In this document: positions 23,597-37,378 of the stretch, in pieces
How positions within the stretch are numbered: the stretch's first letter is position 1
How the letters are laid out: every line of letters starts with the position of its first letter
Assembly: GCA_030068075.1 (NCBI GenBank)
Contig: JAINVK010001077.1
Coordinates: 186,001 to 250,000 of the forward strand
Origin: Paguma larvata
Lineage: Eukaryota > Chordata > Mammalia > Carnivora > Viverridae
Direction of reading: 5' to 3'
DNA: 64,000 nucleotides
Translations under genes and position numbers: made by a program
The notes under the pieces: generated by a model
The model's input: the letters and a program-made list of their open reading frames with translations, nothing else
Database searches by the model: none
Told to the model about the DNA's origin: nothing

Positions 23597-24486
23597 ATGA
23601 AACGGACGAATTCTCCTCAAAAGAATCTACAGGAAGCAGTGACAGCTCAAGAATAGATGAAAACAGATATAAGCAACATAACAGAACATGAATATAGAAT
23701 GATAATCATAAAACTAATAGCTGGGCTTGAAAAAAGCATAGATGAATGCAAGGGGTCCTGCACGACAGAGTTCAAGGACCTTAAAAACGGTCAGGAAGAA
23801 TTAAAAAAGACCTTGGATGAAATACAAGGCAAATTGGAAGCAGCCACAGCACGGATTGAAGAGGCAGAAGAAAGAGTTAGTGCATTAGAAGATAAAATCA
23901 TTGAAAAAGAGGAAGCAGATAAAAAGAGAGAGAAGCTGATCCAGGAACAGGAAAGGAGAATTCGAGAGCTGAGCGATGCACTCAAAAGAAACAATATCCG
24001 TATCAAAAGAGTTCCAGAGGAAGAAGAGAGAGAGAAAGGAGTCGAAGGGGTACTTGAACAAATCATTGCTGAGAACTTCCCCAACATGAGGAAGGAAACG
24101 GGCATGGAAATCCAAGAGGCACAGAGAACTCCCCTCAGATGTAACTTGAATAGACCTTCTGCACAGCACATCATAGTGAAGCTGGCAAAATACAAAGATA
24201 GGGAGAGAATCCTGAAACGGCTAGGGACAAAAGAACCTTAACATACAAAGGCAGACATATAAGGGTAGTAGCAAACTTATCTACAGAAACTTGGCAAGCC
24301 AGAAAGGAATGGCAGGATATCTTCAATGTGATGAGCAGGAATGACATGCAACCAAGAATTCTGTATCCGGCTAGCCTGTATTTCAGAATAGAAGGAGAGA
24401 TCAAGGTTTTTCCCAACAAACAAAAACTGAAAGAATTCATCACAAATAAGCCAGCATTACAAGAGATCCTGAGGGGCATGCTATGA
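23597..24486 (+). pseudogene. L1 ORF1 (RNA-binding protein), broken
   Basis: ORF1 encodes the L1 RNA chaperone: coiled coil, RRM and C-terminal domain. Reading begins at MKRTNSPQKNLQEAV (23,600), meets an in-frame TAG at about 23,654 and resumes at MKTDISNITEHEYRM (23,657). The coiled coil spans about 23,780-23,970 (KIIEKEEADKKREK, RRIRELSDALKRNN). The RRM-like part follows (EQIIAENFPNMRKETG, IQEAQRTPL). A frameshift near 24,230 cuts it after 194 codons. The C-terminal segment (STETWQARKEWQDIF, NKQKLKEFITNKPALQEIL) continues in another frame to the natural stop at about 24,486. Confidence 0.93.
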
Positions 24487-24534
24487 AGGAAAGGTTGCAA
24501 AGAATACAAACTACCAGAGACAGCCTTACAAACA

Positions 24535-27500
24535 TGAAACCTACAGATAATACACTGACTGTAAGCCCATATTTTTCAATATTAACACTGAATGTAAATG
24601 GACTAAATGTGCCAATCAAAATACACAGGATAACAGAATGGATTAAAAAACAAGACCCATCTATTTGCTGTCTTCAAGAAACTCATCTTAAACCTGAGGA
24701 CAACTTCAGATTGAAAGTGAGGGGATGGAGAACTATCTACCATGCTACTGGAAGTCAGAAGAAAGCCGGAGTAGCCACGCTTATATCTGACAAATTAGAC
24801 TTTAAAATGAATGATGTAATAAGAGATGAAGAAGGGCATTATATAATAGTCTCAGGGACCATCCAGCAGAAAGAGGTAATAATTATAAATACGCACCGAA
24901 TTCGGGTGCACCCAAATTTGTAAAACAACTAATTATAAACATTAGTAACCTTATCGATAAAAATGTCCTAATAGTAGGGGACCTTAACATTCTACTCTCA
25001 GCATTGGATAGATTCACAAAACAGAAAATCACCACAGAAACAATGGCCCTGAAGAACACATTAGAACAGATGGGCCTAACAGACATCTTCAGGGTCCTTC
25101 ACCCAGAAGCAAAGGAATTTACATTCTTCTCAATTGCACACGGTACATTTTCCAAGATAGACCACATTCTGGGGCACAGGGAAGCTCTGAATAAATATAA
25201 AAGAATTGAGATCATACCATGCACACTGTCAGACCACAATGCTTTGAAACTTGAAATCAGCCACAGGAGAAAGCCTGGAAAATATCCAAAAACATGGAGG
25301 CTAAGAAATAACCGACTAAAAGACGAGTGGGTCAACCAAGCAATCAGAGAAGAAATTAAAAAATACATGGAAACAAATGAAAATGAAAATACAACAATCC
25401 AAACGCTCTGGGACGCAGCAAAGGCAGTCCTGAGAGGGAAATATATTGCAATCCAGGCCCATCTCAAGAAACAAGAAAAATCAATAACACAAATTCTAAC
25501 AGCACGCCTAAAAGAACTAGAAGCAGAACAACTAAAACAACCCAAGCCAAGCAGAAAGAAAGAAATAACAAAGATCAGAGCACAAATTAATCATATGGAA
25601 ACAGAAAATGTAGTGGAACAGATCATTGAAACCAAAAGTGGTTCTTTGAAAAAATAAACAAAATAGACAAACTTCTAGCCAGGCTTCTCAAAAAGAAAAG
25701 AGAGAGAGAACTCAAATAGATAAAATCATGAATGAAAAGGGAGTAATTACAACCAATCCCTCAGAAATACAAGCAATCATCAGAGAATACTATGAAAAAT
25801 TATATGCCACCAAACTCGGCAACCTGGAAGAAATGGACAGCTTCCTAAATAGCCACACACTACTAAAACTCAAACGGGAAGAAATAGAAAATTTGAACAG
25901 ACCCATAACTAGTGAAGAAATAGAATCAGTTATCAAAAACCTCCCAGCAAATAAAAGCCCTGGACCAGATGGCTTCCCTGCGGAATTTTACCAGACATTT
26001 AAAATAGAGTTAATTCCTATCCTCCATAAGCTGTTCCAAAAAGTTGAAACAGAAGGAAAACTCCCAGACTCATTCTATGAAGCCAGCATCACTTTGATTC
26101 CCAAACCAGATAGAGACCCAGCAAAAAAAAGGGAATTACAGGCCAATATCCCTGATGAATATGGATGCAAAAATTTTCAACAAGATACTAGCAAATCGAA
26201 TCCAACAGCATATAAAGAGAATTATCCACCATGATCAAGTAGGATTCATCCCTGGGTTGCAGGGCTGGTTCAATATTCACAAATCAATCAACGTGATACA
26301 TCACATTAACAAAAGAAAAGATAAGAACCATATGATCCTGTCAATAGATGCAGAAAAAGCATTTGACAAAATACAGCATCCTTTCCTAATAAAAACCCTC
26401 GAGAAAGTCGGGATAGAAGGAACATACTTAGGCATCATAAAAGCCATATATGAAAAGCCCACAGCTAATATCCTCCTCAATGGGGAAAAACTGAAAGCCT
26501 TCCCCCTGAGATCAGGAACACGACAGGGGTGTCCACTCTCGCCACTGCTATTTAACATAGGGTTGGAAGTCTTAGCATCAGCAATCAGACAACAAAACAA
26601 AATAAAAGGCATCAACATTGGCAAGGAGGAAGTCAAACTTTCACTTTTTGCAGATGACATGATACTTTACATGGAAAACCCGACGGAATCCACCAAAAGC
26701 CTACTAGAACTGATCCATGATGTCAGCAAAGTTGCAGGGTACAAAATCAAAAATCAAAATCGGTAGGATTTCTATACACCAACAATGAAGCAGCAGAAAA
26801 AGAAATAAAGAAACTAATCCCTTTCACAATTGCACCAAAAACAATAAAATACTTAGGAATAAACCTAACCAAAGATGTAAAAGACCTCTACACTGAAAAC
26901 TAGAGAAAACTTATGAAGGAAATTGAGGAAGACACAAGGAAATGGAAAAACATCCCATGCTCATGGATTGGAAGAATAAATATCGTTAAAATGGCAATAC
27001 TACCCAAAACAATCTACACATTCAATGCAATCCCAATCAAAATTGCACCAGCATTCCTCTCAAAGCTAGAGTAAACAATCCTAAAATTTGTATGGAACCA
27101 CAAAAGACCCCAAATAGCAAAAGTAATACTGAAGAATAAAACCAAGGCGGGAGGCATCACAATCCCAGACTTTAACCTCTACTACAAAGCAGTAGTCATC
27201 AAGGCTGTATGGTATTGGCACAAAAACAGACACACAGACCAATGGAATAGAATAGAAAACTCAGAAATGGACCCACAAGTATATGGCCAACTAATCTTTG
27301 ACAAAGCAGGAAAGAGTATCCAATGGAAAAAAGACAGCCTCTTTAATAAATGGTGCTGGGAGAATTGGACAGCAACATGCAAAAGAATGAAACTAGACCA
27401 CTTCCTTACACCACTCACAAAAATAAACTCTAAATGGATGAAGGACCTGAATGTGAGACAGGAAACCATCAAAATCCTAGAGGAGAAAGCAGGAAAAAGC

Positions 27501-28379
27501 CTCTTTGACCTAAGACGCACCAAATTCCTACTTGACACGACTCCAAAGGCAAGGGAATTAAAAGCAAAGATGAACTACTGGGACCTCATCAAGATAAAAA
27601 GCTTCTGCACGGCAAAAGAAACAACCAACAAAACTGATAGGCAACCAAGGGAATGGGAGAGGATAATCACAAATGACATATCGGATAAAGGACTAGTATC
27701 TAAAATCTATAAAGAACTTACCAAACTCCACACCCGAAAAACGAATAACCCAGTGAAGAAATGGGTGGAAGATATGAATAGACACTTCTCTAAAGAAGAC
27801 ATTCAAATGGCAAACAGACACATGAAACGATGCTCAATGTCACTCATCATCAGGGAAATACAAATCAAAACCAAACTGAGATGCCACCTCACACCAGTCA
27901 GAGTGGCTAAAATGAACAAATCAGGGAACTATAGATGCTGGCGAGGATGTGGAGAAACAGGCACCCTCCTACACTGTTGGTGGGAATGCAAACTGGTGCA
28001 GCCACTCTGGAGAACTGTGTGGAGGTTCCTCAAAAAAATGAAAATAGACTTAGCCTATGACCTAGCAATAGCATTGTTAGGAATCTACCCAAGAGATCTG
28101 CTGATGCATAGGGGCATGTGTACCCCCATGTTAATAGCAGTACTTTCAATAATAGCCAAATCATGGAAAGAGACTAAGTGTCCATCAACTGATGAATGGA
28201 TAAAGAAGATGTGGTATATATATACAATGGAATACTATGCAGCAATGAGAAGGAATGAAATCTGGCCATGTGTGGCAACATGGATGGAACTGGAAGATAT
28301 TATGCTGAGTGAAATAAGTCAGGCAGAGAAAGACAGATGCCATATGTTCCCACGCATAGGTAGGCTTTGGAAGACCTAG
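24535..28379 (+). pseudogene. L1 ORF2 (endonuclease / reverse transcriptase), broken
   Basis: Domains in order: AP-type endonuclease 24,535-25,260 (ILTLNVNGLN, CCLQETHL, IDHILGH, SDHNAL), with a frame break near 24,895; reverse transcriptase about 25,900-26,760 ([42 protein letters not shown] at 26,647-26,658); C-terminal cysteine-rich region near 27,940-27,990 ([14 protein letters not shown]). Frameshifts also lie near 25,650, 26,130 and 26,760, with in-frame stops near 26,902 and 27,073. The longest open piece is 27,267-28,379. All core motifs are present, so the lesions look recent. Confidence 0.94.
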
Positions 28380-28706
28380 CAGAAAACCAGGGGGGAGGGG
28401 AAGAGAGGAAGGGGGAAAAAAAAAGCCACAGAGAGGAAGGAAGACATGACATGAGAGACTCTCAAAGAATAAGAACAAACTGAGGGGAGAGGGGGGTGGG
28501 GGATGGGGGAGAGTGGGTGATGGGCACAGAGGAGGGCACTTGTGGGGTTGAGCACTGGGTGTTGTATGGAAACCAATTTGACAATAAGTTATTATTAAAA
28601 AAATATATAAAAAAATCCACATGAAAAAAACAAAGGGCACACAGCAAGTGAGGGTAATTATAAAAGACAGTACAAATATTAATTTCTGTTCCTTTCTTCT
28701 CTTAAA

Positions 28707-28892
28707 ATATTGAAAAAGAGAGAGTACAAGCAGGGGAGGGCAGAGAGGGAGAGGGAGACGCAGAATCCGAAGCAGGCTCCAGGCTCTGGGCTGCCAGCAC
28801 AGAGCTTGATGCAGGGCTTGAACCCATGAACCATGAGATCATGACCTGAGCCCAAGTTGGATGCTTAACTGACTGAGCCACTTAGGTGCCCC
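28707..28892 (-). mobile_element. felid tRNA-derived SINE
   Basis: Target-site duplication TCTTCTCTTAAA at 28,695 and 28,893. Confidence 0.95.
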
Positions 28893-30219
28893 TCTTCTCT
28901 TAAACAATTTTCAAAACAATTGTATAAAACAATATATATGTAGTGCATTGTTGGGCAAATAATCTATAGAAATGTAATATATTTGCCAATAACAACACAA
29001 AGGAGATGGATGAGAGCAAAACTGTATGGGGGTAAAAAAATGACTCTAATTAATAACTAAAATCCACAGGCAAAATGAAGAAAACCATAAATATAAATAA
29101 TGTTAATACAACAAAAGTCATAATATCTATTTGTATTCCTTTCCTCCCTAGCTCTTTTTTAAAAAGGCTTAAAATTATATAAAGTAATATCTTTAACAAT
29201 GTATTGTTGAGTTTCTAACGTTTTTTGAGTTTTTAACATTTTTGATGCAATATGTATGATAGTAATACCACAAAAAGGGAAAAATAGAGGTATATAGAAC
29301 AAACATTTCTATATTTTACTAGCATTAAATTAGTTTAAATCTAAAGTCGATTATGTTAAGATGTACATGCTAATCCCTAGAGTAGCCACTAAGGAAATAA
29401 CTAAAAAAAACAGTGAAAACTGATTTAAGTAAAGTGCTACATTCAAAACATTTACTTAGTGCAAAAGAAATCAGCAAGTGAAGGACAGAGGAACAAAACA
29501 GATATGAGATATATAGAAAACAAAAAGTAAAACCGCAGATGTAAATTACACCATATCAAAAATCAGATTATATGTAGATGGGTTAAACAACTCAATCAAA
29601 AGGCAGAGATCATCATATTAGATTTTAAAAATCCATCTATATGCTGTCTACAGGAGACACACTTTAGATTCTAAGATAGTAACTGAAACTAAAGGGATGG
29701 AAAAAGAAATATCATGCAAATAACAATCACAAAACAGCCAAAGTGATTGCATTGATATCATACAAAATGGATATCAAAACAAAAAAGTTTCTAGAGATAA
29801 AGAGCATCAGTTTATAATGATAAAATTACCAATCAGGAAGATATAACAATTTTAACCAAACATGCACTTAAAAACAGTACCAAATACATGACTGCAAACA
29901 CTGACCTAAAGAGTAAAAGAAATAGACAACTGAGCAATAATAGAGACTTAAATACCTCTTTGCACTACTGGATAGAATATCTAGGCAGAAGGTCAACAAC
30001 AGAAACAAAAAATTATAAACCAACTAAATGTCACAGACATTTATAGAACACTCCACATAAGAAGTACAAAATACATGTTCTTCTCAAGTGCACATGGAAA
30101 ATTCTCCAGGGCAGTCAGGATGCTATACCATAAAATGAATGTTCAAAAATGTGAAAGGATAACAATTACAGGCTATGTTCTCCCACCAAAACAGAATGAA
30201 ATTAGAAAAAAATAACAGA

Positions 30220-30350
30220 GGGGTGTCTGGGTGGCTAGGATGGTTAAGTGTCGGACTCTTGATTTCAGCTTAGGTCTTAATCTCACGGTTGTGAGTTCAA
30301 GCCCTGCATTGGACTCCATTTTGGGTGTGGAGACTTCTTAAAAAAGAAAT
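30220..30350 (+). mobile_element. short tRNA-derived SINE
   Basis: Head GGGGTGTCTGGGTGGCTAGG, no CT section. Target-site duplication AAATAACAGA at both ends. Confidence 0.9.
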
Positions 30351-31414
30351 AAATAACAGAAAGAAATTTGAGGACTTTACAAATACAAGGATATTAAACA
30401 ACATACTCCTAAATAAACAATCACAGAAAAAAATCAAAAGAGAATTAGAAATATTTTGAGATAAGTGAAAATGAACACGCAATATACCAAAGTTTAGGAA
30501 TGTACCTAAACCACTGCTTAAAGAGAAATTTATATCTCCGAATGCCTATATTGAAAACAAAGAAAAATCTCAAATTAATAATCTAACTTTGCACCTTAAA
30601 ATATTAGAAAAATAAGACAAAACAAAACCTAGAATAACTAGAAGAAAAAAATAAAGATTAGAGCAGGATTTAATGAAATAGAGAACGGTAAAACAATAGA
30701 GAAAATCAATAAAACCACGGTTGGTTCTTTGAAAAAAAATTAACAAAATTGACAAATCTCCAGCTAAATTGACCAAGAAGAGAGAAAACTCAAATTACTA
30801 TAATCGTAAATGAAAGGGGAACTATTACTACTAACCTTATAGAAATAAAAAAAGATTATAAAGGAATACTGTGAACAACTGCATGGAAACAAATTAGATA
30901 AATGAAATGTACAAATTCCTGGAAACACACAAACTACCCAAAATTGATTAAAGAAGAAATATAAAATCAGAATAGATCTGTAACAAGTAAAGAGACTGAA
31001 TTAATAATCAAAACACTTCTCACAAAGAAAAGCCCAGGTTTGGATGGTTCACTGGAAAATTCTACCAAACATTTAAAGAATTAACATTGATTCTACATAA
31101 TCTCTCACTGAAAACAAGAGAGAATGGAATACTTTCCAACTCACTTTACTGGCATAAGGGAAGAAAAATGTATCAATGGAATAGAACTGATAATCCAGAA
31201 ATAGCCTTGTCATTTATTGTCAATTGATTTTTGAGAAAGGCACCACAACAATTCAATGGGGAAAGAATAGTTTCCTCAACAAAAGGTGCTGGGCCAACTA
31301 GATATGCACATGTAAAAGAGTGATGTTGGTTCCATTCCTCACATCTTATACAAAAGTTAATTCATAATGGATCAATGATCTAAATTTAAGAGCTAAACCT
31401 CAAGACTCTTAGAA

Positions 31415-31605
31415 GGGGCACTGGGTGGCTCAATCAGTTGAGCATCCAACTTTTGATTTTGGCTCAGGTCATGATCCCAGGGTCATGGGATTGAGCCCTC
31501 TGTTGGGCTCTGCACTGAGCCTGGAGTCTGTTTAAGATTCTCTCTCTCTCTCCCTCTGCCCCTCTCCCCCACTCACGCTCTCTCTATTAAAAAACAAAAA
31601 CAAAA
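31415..31605 (+). mobile_element. felid tRNA-derived SINE (left of a tandem pair)
   Basis: Standard layout ending in an A-rich ACAAAAACAAAAACA tail, into which a second SINE inserted directly. Confidence 0.92.
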
Positions 31606-31608
31606 ACA

Positions 31609-31818
31609 GGGGCACCTGGTGGCTCAGTTGGTTAAGCATATGACTTTGGCTCTGGTCATGATCTCACAGTTCGTGGGTTCAAGCCCCGCATCCAGCTCCA
31701 CGCTGTCAGTATGGAGCCTGCTTGGGATTCTCGCTCTCTCCCATCTCTCTGCCCCTCCCCTGTTCACGCCTTCTCTCTCTCTCAAAATAAATAAACTTTA
31801 AAAATATATTTTAAAAAG
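31609..31818 (+). mobile_element. felid tRNA-derived SINE (right of a tandem pair)
   Basis: Starts three bases after the previous SINE tail and has the same orientation. Confidence 0.92.
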
Positions 31819-32699
31819 GAGGAAACATAGGTATAAATCTCCGTGACCTTGAATTAGGCAACAGTTTCTTAAATGCAACATCCAAAGTATAAACAACAAA
31901 AGAAAAAAGTAGAAATTCCTCACAAATACATCCAAAAAGTAGAAAAGGAAGAAAGACTTCCCCACTCAGTCTACGAGGCCGATAGTGCCCTGATAACAAA
32001 ACCAGATAAAGACAGGACCAAAAAAAACAAAAAAACAAAAAACAAAAAAAAAACAACTATAGACAATATCTCTGATGAAAATAGATGCAAAAATCTTCAA
32101 CAAAATACTAGCACACCAAATGCACCAACATATAATATGAATTGTACACCAGGATCAAGTAATATTTATATTAGGAATGTAATGTTGGTTTAACATTCAA
32201 AAGTTAAGGAGATACACCATTACAATAGAATGAAAAGTAAAAACATGATCATTTCAATAGATGCACAAAAAACACATGACAAAATTCAAGAGTTTCTTGA
32301 TAAAAACACTCAATAATCCGTGAATAGAAGGGAACTTCCTCACCCTAATAAAAGGAATCTATGAAAAGGCCACAGCTAACATCATAAGTAACAGTAAAAG
32401 ACTAAATACATTTCCCCTGAGATCAGGAACAAGACAAGGATGTCCGATCTCACCACTCATATTCAACATTGTACTGGAGGTTCTTTCTAGCCAGCGTAAT
32501 TAGGCAAGGAAAAGAAAGAAAAGGTATCTAGATTGGAACATGATAAGTAAAACTATCTCTTTTTTCAGATGACATAATCTTTGATATAGAAAATCCTAAG
32601 GAATCCTCTAAAATAATTTCAACTAATAAATAAGTAGGATTATAGGACACAAGATCAATATGCAAAAATTAATTATAATCCTATATATACATATAGATA

Positions 32700-32910
32700 T
32701 TAAGTTTATTTATTTTGAGAGAGAGAGAGAGAGAGCACATGCACAGGAAGGACAGAGAGAGAGAGAGAGAGAGGGAGGGAGGGAGAGAATCCCAGGCAGG
32801 CTCCATGATCAGTGCATTGCCCGATGTGCGGCTAGAATTCACGAACCGTGAGATCATGACCTGAGCTGAAACCATGAGACACTTAGCCTACTGAGCCACC
32901 CAGGTGCCCT
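32700..32910 (-). mobile_element. tRNA-derived SINE with (GA)n expansion
   Basis: Reverse SINE whose CT-rich section has expanded to (GAGA)n at 32,718-32,790. Imperfect flanking repeat TAATCCTATATAT / TAATCCTACATAT. Confidence 0.92.
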
Positions 32911-33914
32911 GTAATCCTACATATTTTTAATGAACAACCCAAATATGAAATTAAGAAAATAATTCTCCTGACAAAACTATTAAAAAGAATACTTAGGAAC
33001 AAATTTAATAAAAGCCGTGTAAAAACTTATACTTAGGAAACTAAAAAATTGTAATAAAATGAAAGAAAATCTAAATAAATGGAAAAGCACCACATATGCA
33101 TGCATCACAAATTTAATACTGTTAACATGGCAATACTCCCCAAACTGATCTATAGATTCAACACAACCCCTACAAGAATCCCAGCTGACTTCTTTGTAGA
33201 AACTGATAAGCAGATTCTAAGTATCACATGGGATTGTATCAAACTCAGAACGGCCAAGACAATCTTGAAAAATAAAAACAAAGTTGGGGCCATCACACTC
33301 TTATATTTCCAAACTTATTAGAAAGCAAAAATAAAGACAGTCTGGTATTTCCATAAGAATAGACATATAGATCACTGGACTAGAGATGACTGTCCAGCAG
33401 TAAATCCATATACCTGTAGTCAACTGATTTTTTACAAGGGTTTCAAGTCCATTCAATGTGAAAAGAATGAGCTTTTTAGCAAACCATGATGAAACAACTG
33501 AATATGCAAGTATATATATAAAATATACATATTACTTGGACTGCTACTGTGCAACTTATATAAAAATTAATTGAAAGTGAATCAAAGCTTTAAATGCAAG
33601 CTAAAACTATACACTCATAGAAGAAAATTTAGGGATAAATTTCGATGACTTTGTATCAGGCAATGGTTTCTTAGGTAGGACATAAAAAGCACAAGCAACA
33701 AAAGAAAAAATAGTTAAACTAGACCTCATCAAAACTTAAAAAAAAGAACTTTTGTGCTACAAAGGACACTATTAAGAAAGTAAAAAGACAAATCATAAAA
33801 CATGAAAGAATATTTATAAGTCATATATCTAATAATAGACTTTTATCTAAAATATACAAAGATCATACACAACTCAATAATAAAAACACATATAATGCAG
33901 CTTAAAAATAGGCA

Positions 33915-34042
33915 GGGGTACCCATCTGGCTCAGTTGGTAGAGCATCCGACTCTAGATCTCACGGGCATGAGTTCAAGGTCCACATTGAGTGTGAGGCCT
34001 ACTTAAAAAAATTTAAAAAATTAAAAATAAAAATACACAAAA
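33915..34042 (+). mobile_element. short tRNA-derived SINE
   Basis: GGGGTACCCATCTGGCTCAG head, box-B-like CATGAGTTCAAGGTCCA, then an A-rich tail. Confidence 0.88.
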
Positions 34043-36014
34043 AATCTAAATAGGCATTTCTCCAGTGAAGATATACAAATGATCAATAAGCCCATGAAAT
34101 GATCCTCAACATCATCAGTCTTTGAAGAAACATATATCGAAACCTCAATTAGATACCACTTCATACCCACTAAGATGGTCACAATAAAAATGTCAGATTC
34201 TTCTCACGTGTACGTGAGACAGTTTCTGGGATGCAGACCATATGTTAGCCCACAAATTAGTTTCTATATATTTAAAAACCTAGATATCATTCAAAGTACT
34301 TACTATGATCACAATGGAATGAAGTTAGAAATCAGAACAGAAGGAAAACTGGAAAATTGAAAAATTGGTGAAAATTAAATAACACCATATTAAACAACGA
34401 ATGGATGCAAGAAGAAATCATAAAGAAAATTAGAAAATACTTAGAGATCAATGAAAATGAAAACGCAAAGTATGAAAACTTAGGAGACAATGAATGCAGT
34501 GCTAAGTAGGGAATTTATAGCTATAAATACTTACATTAGTAAACAAAAAAAGCCCAAAAAAATAACATAACTTTACAACTTAAGAAACTAATAAGAGAAG
34601 AAAAACACCAAACTAAAAACTACCAGAAGGAAGGAAACAATAAAGATTAGGCATTGATAAACAATATAAAGACTAGAAAGACAATGGAGAAAATCAATGA
34701 AACCAAACATTGGCTTTTTGAAAAGATTAAAGAACTTGATAAACCTTTAGCTTGATGAACTCAGACAAAGAGAAAGAAGACAAAAATTGTTAAAATTAAA
34801 ATGAAAGTGGGGATATTTCCAATGATTCTACATGAATAAAAACAATTATAAGAGAATACCATGAACAACTGTACACAAACAAATTGGATAACCTGGATGA
34901 AATGGATAAATTATCCGAAACACAAAACCTACCAAGACTACATAATAAAGAAACAGAAAGATCTCAATAGACCTATAACTGGTAAGGAGAGTGAAGCAGT
35001 AATCAAAAATCTCCTGACGAAGAAAAGCCTTTGACATGATGGCTTCACTGGTGGATTCTACCAAACATTTAGAGAAGAACTAATACGAATCCTTCTTAAA
35101 CTTTTCCAAAAAAGTAAACAACAACAACGAAAAAAAATGAAGGGGAGGAAACACTTTCCTCATTCTCTGAGGCCAACATTACTTTGATACCAAAGCCAGA
35201 AAAGACACTATAAGATGACACACCAATGTCCATTATGAACACTGATACAAAAAACCCTGAACAAAATATTAGCAAATTGAATTCACCAGCATATTAAAAG
35301 GATTATATAACATGACCAAGTGATATTTGCTTCTGGAATGCAAGGGTGTTTCAACATATGAAAATAGGTCAATGTAATAAGCCACATTAACAGAATGAAA
35401 AGAAAAAAACACACTTATCACCTCACATGTTGTGGAAAAAGAATTTAACAAAATTCAACACCCTTTCATGATAAAAGAAAAACATTCAACAAAATAGGAA
35501 CAGAAGGAAATTACCTCCACATAATAAAAGCCGTATATGAAAAACCCACAGGGAACATCCTACTCAGTGGTAAAAGGCTGAAAGTTTTTCCTCTAAGTTC
35601 AGGTAGAAGACAAGGATGCCTGCTTTGGCCACTCTATTCAACACAGTTCTAGCCAGATAAATTAAGCAAGAAAAAGAAGTAAAAGGCATACAAATTGGAA
35701 AGGAAAAAGTAAAATGATCTCTATTGGTAGATTATATGACCTAAAATGTAGAAACCTTGAAGAGTCCATTAAAAAACTGTTAAAATTAATAAATGAATTC
35801 AGAAAAGTACCAGGATACAAAATGAACATGCAAACATCAGTTCCTTTTCTATATACTAACGATGAACAATGAACAATTCTAGAAATCTGAAAATAGTTCC
35901 ATTTACAATAGCATCAGAAAGAATAAAATACTTAGAAATTAAACAAGTATGTGAAAAGCTTGTACCATAAAAATGACAAAGCATTGGTAAAAGAAATTAA
36001 ATAAGATATAAATA

Positions 36015-36179
36015 GGGGCGCCTGGGTGGCTCAGTCAGTTGAGTGTCCGACTTAGGCTCAGGTCATGATCTCACGGTCCATGAGTTTGAGCACCCTCTTG
36101 GCTCTGTGCTAACAGCTCAGAGCCTGGAGCCTGCTTCAATTCTGTGTCTCCCTCTCTCTCCACCCCTCCCCTGCTTGCA

Positions 36180-36210
<31 letters not shown>

Positions 36211-36235
36211 AAAAATAAACATTAAATTTTTTAAA
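36015..36235 (+). mobile_element. felid tRNA-derived SINE
   Basis: Near-consensus head AGGGGCGCCTGGGTGGCTCA with a long (CT)n section at 36,181-36,210. Confidence 0.94.
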
Positions 36236-36660
36236 AAGAATAAAGAATATATAAATAAAGGAAAACACATCCCATGTTCATGGATTGGAAGACTTGATAT
36301 TGTTAAGATGTCGATACTACCAAAAGCGACCTACAGATTCAATAAAATCTCTACCAAATCCAATGGTACTTTTTTGCATTACTAGAAAAACCCATACCTA
36401 AAATCTATATGGACGCAATGAGGATGCCCAAACAGACAAAAAATCTTGGAAAGGAAGAACAAAGCTAGAGGACTCACACTTCCTGATTTCAAAACTTACT
36501 AAAACATAACAGTAATCAAAATAGTTTGGTATTGGCATAAAGATAGGCATATAGACTAGTGGAATAGAACAGACAGCCCATAAATAAACCTTAATATATA
36601 TGGTGAAATGTTTTTTAACAATGATACCAAGATCATTCAATGGAGAAACAATACTCTTTT

Positions 36661-36722
36661 TTTGTTGTTGTTAAAGTCAGCACAGAGCCTGACTTGGGGC
36701 TTGAACTCACGAACCATGAGTT
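36661..36722 (-). mobile_element. SINE fragment
   Basis: Only the middle of the SINE survives (GTCAGCACAGAGCCTGAC...GAACTCACGAACC), after a TTTGTTGTTGTT run. Flanks ACTCTTTT / ACTCTTTT hint at a target-site duplication. Confidence 0.75.
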
Positions 36723-37126
36723 CACTCTTTTCAACAAATGGTGCTAGAAAAACTGGATGTGCATGTGCAAATGAATGAAGTTAGACCTTTACATAATAGG
36801 ATATGCAAAAATTAACACAAAACAGATCAAGAACTTAAAGTCAGGCCGTAAAATTATGAAACTCTTAGAAGAAAACATAGGGGAAAGCTTCATGACACTG
36901 GATTTGGCAATGATTTCTTAGATATGACACCTAAAGTATAGGCAACAAAAGAAAAAGTAGACACAGAGTACTTTCTGAAAAATTTAAAAATGTATTCGTC
37001 AAAAGACAGTTTCAACAGAGTTAAATGCCAACCCACAAATGAGAAAAATATCTGCAAATCATATCTGAATATAGAGAATTCTAAAATTCAACAACAAAAC
37101 ATTCTGATTTCGAAATGTGCAAAGGA

Positions 37127-37378
37127 AATAAATAAACTTTAAAAAAAATGGGGTGCCTGGGTGGCTCAGTTGGTTAAGCGTACAACACTTGGTTTGGGCT
37201 CAGGTCCTGATCTCATGGTTCGTGAGTTCAAGCCCCAAGTCAGGCTCTGTGCTGACAGCATGAAGTCTGCTTGGGATTCTCTGTCTCTCCTTCTCTCTGC
37301 CCCTCCCCAACTCAGGTGCGGGCACATGCTCGCTCTCCCTCTCTCCTTCTCTCAAAATAAATAAACCTTAAAGAAAAA
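37127..37378 (+). mobile_element. felid tRNA-derived SINE
   Basis: Main body from 37,150. The target-site duplication GAAATGTGCAAAGGA lies outside an extra AATAAATAAACTTTAAA stretch at 37,127, so a SINE tail precedes the SINE head, perhaps from tandem insertion with loss of the first body. Confidence 0.9.

Larger units (their letters stand above)
22421..28612 (+). mobile_element. near-full-length young L1 retrotransposon
   Basis: A 6.2-kb L1 bounded by the perfect 14-base target-site duplication AAATCCACATGAAA (22,407-22,420 and 28,613-28,626). Order: GC-rich 5' UTR with CpGs (22,421-23,590), ORF1 (about 23,600-24,486), ORF2 (24,535 to about 28,380), G-rich polypurine 3' UTR (28,385-28,560) and an A-rich tail. 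Divergence is low but the ORFs carry several lesions, so it cannot move itself as it stands. It lies antisense to ZNF449 in intron 3 and inside an older L1. Confidence 0.96.
28627..31414 (+). mobile_element. old L1 element, ORF2 part (continuation)
   Basis: Continues the element interrupted at 22,406. An endonuclease-region word (ATATGCTGTCTACAGGAGAC) is at 29,639 and a reverse-transcriptase start-like stretch at 31,020; a deletion then jumps near 31,160 to the C-terminal region. Heavily mutated. SINEs lie inside at 28,707 and 30,220. Confidence 0.8.
31819..34190 (+). mobile_element. old L1 copies, end of first and second ORF2 segment
   Basis: A short remnant of the first element reaches about 31,905. 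A second copy then restarts in the reverse-transcriptase region (CCACTCAGTCTACGAGGC near 31,961) and runs to the C-terminal region near 34,190. Only broken ORFs such as 31,873-32,193 remain. SINEs sit at 32,700 and 33,915. Confidence 0.78.
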
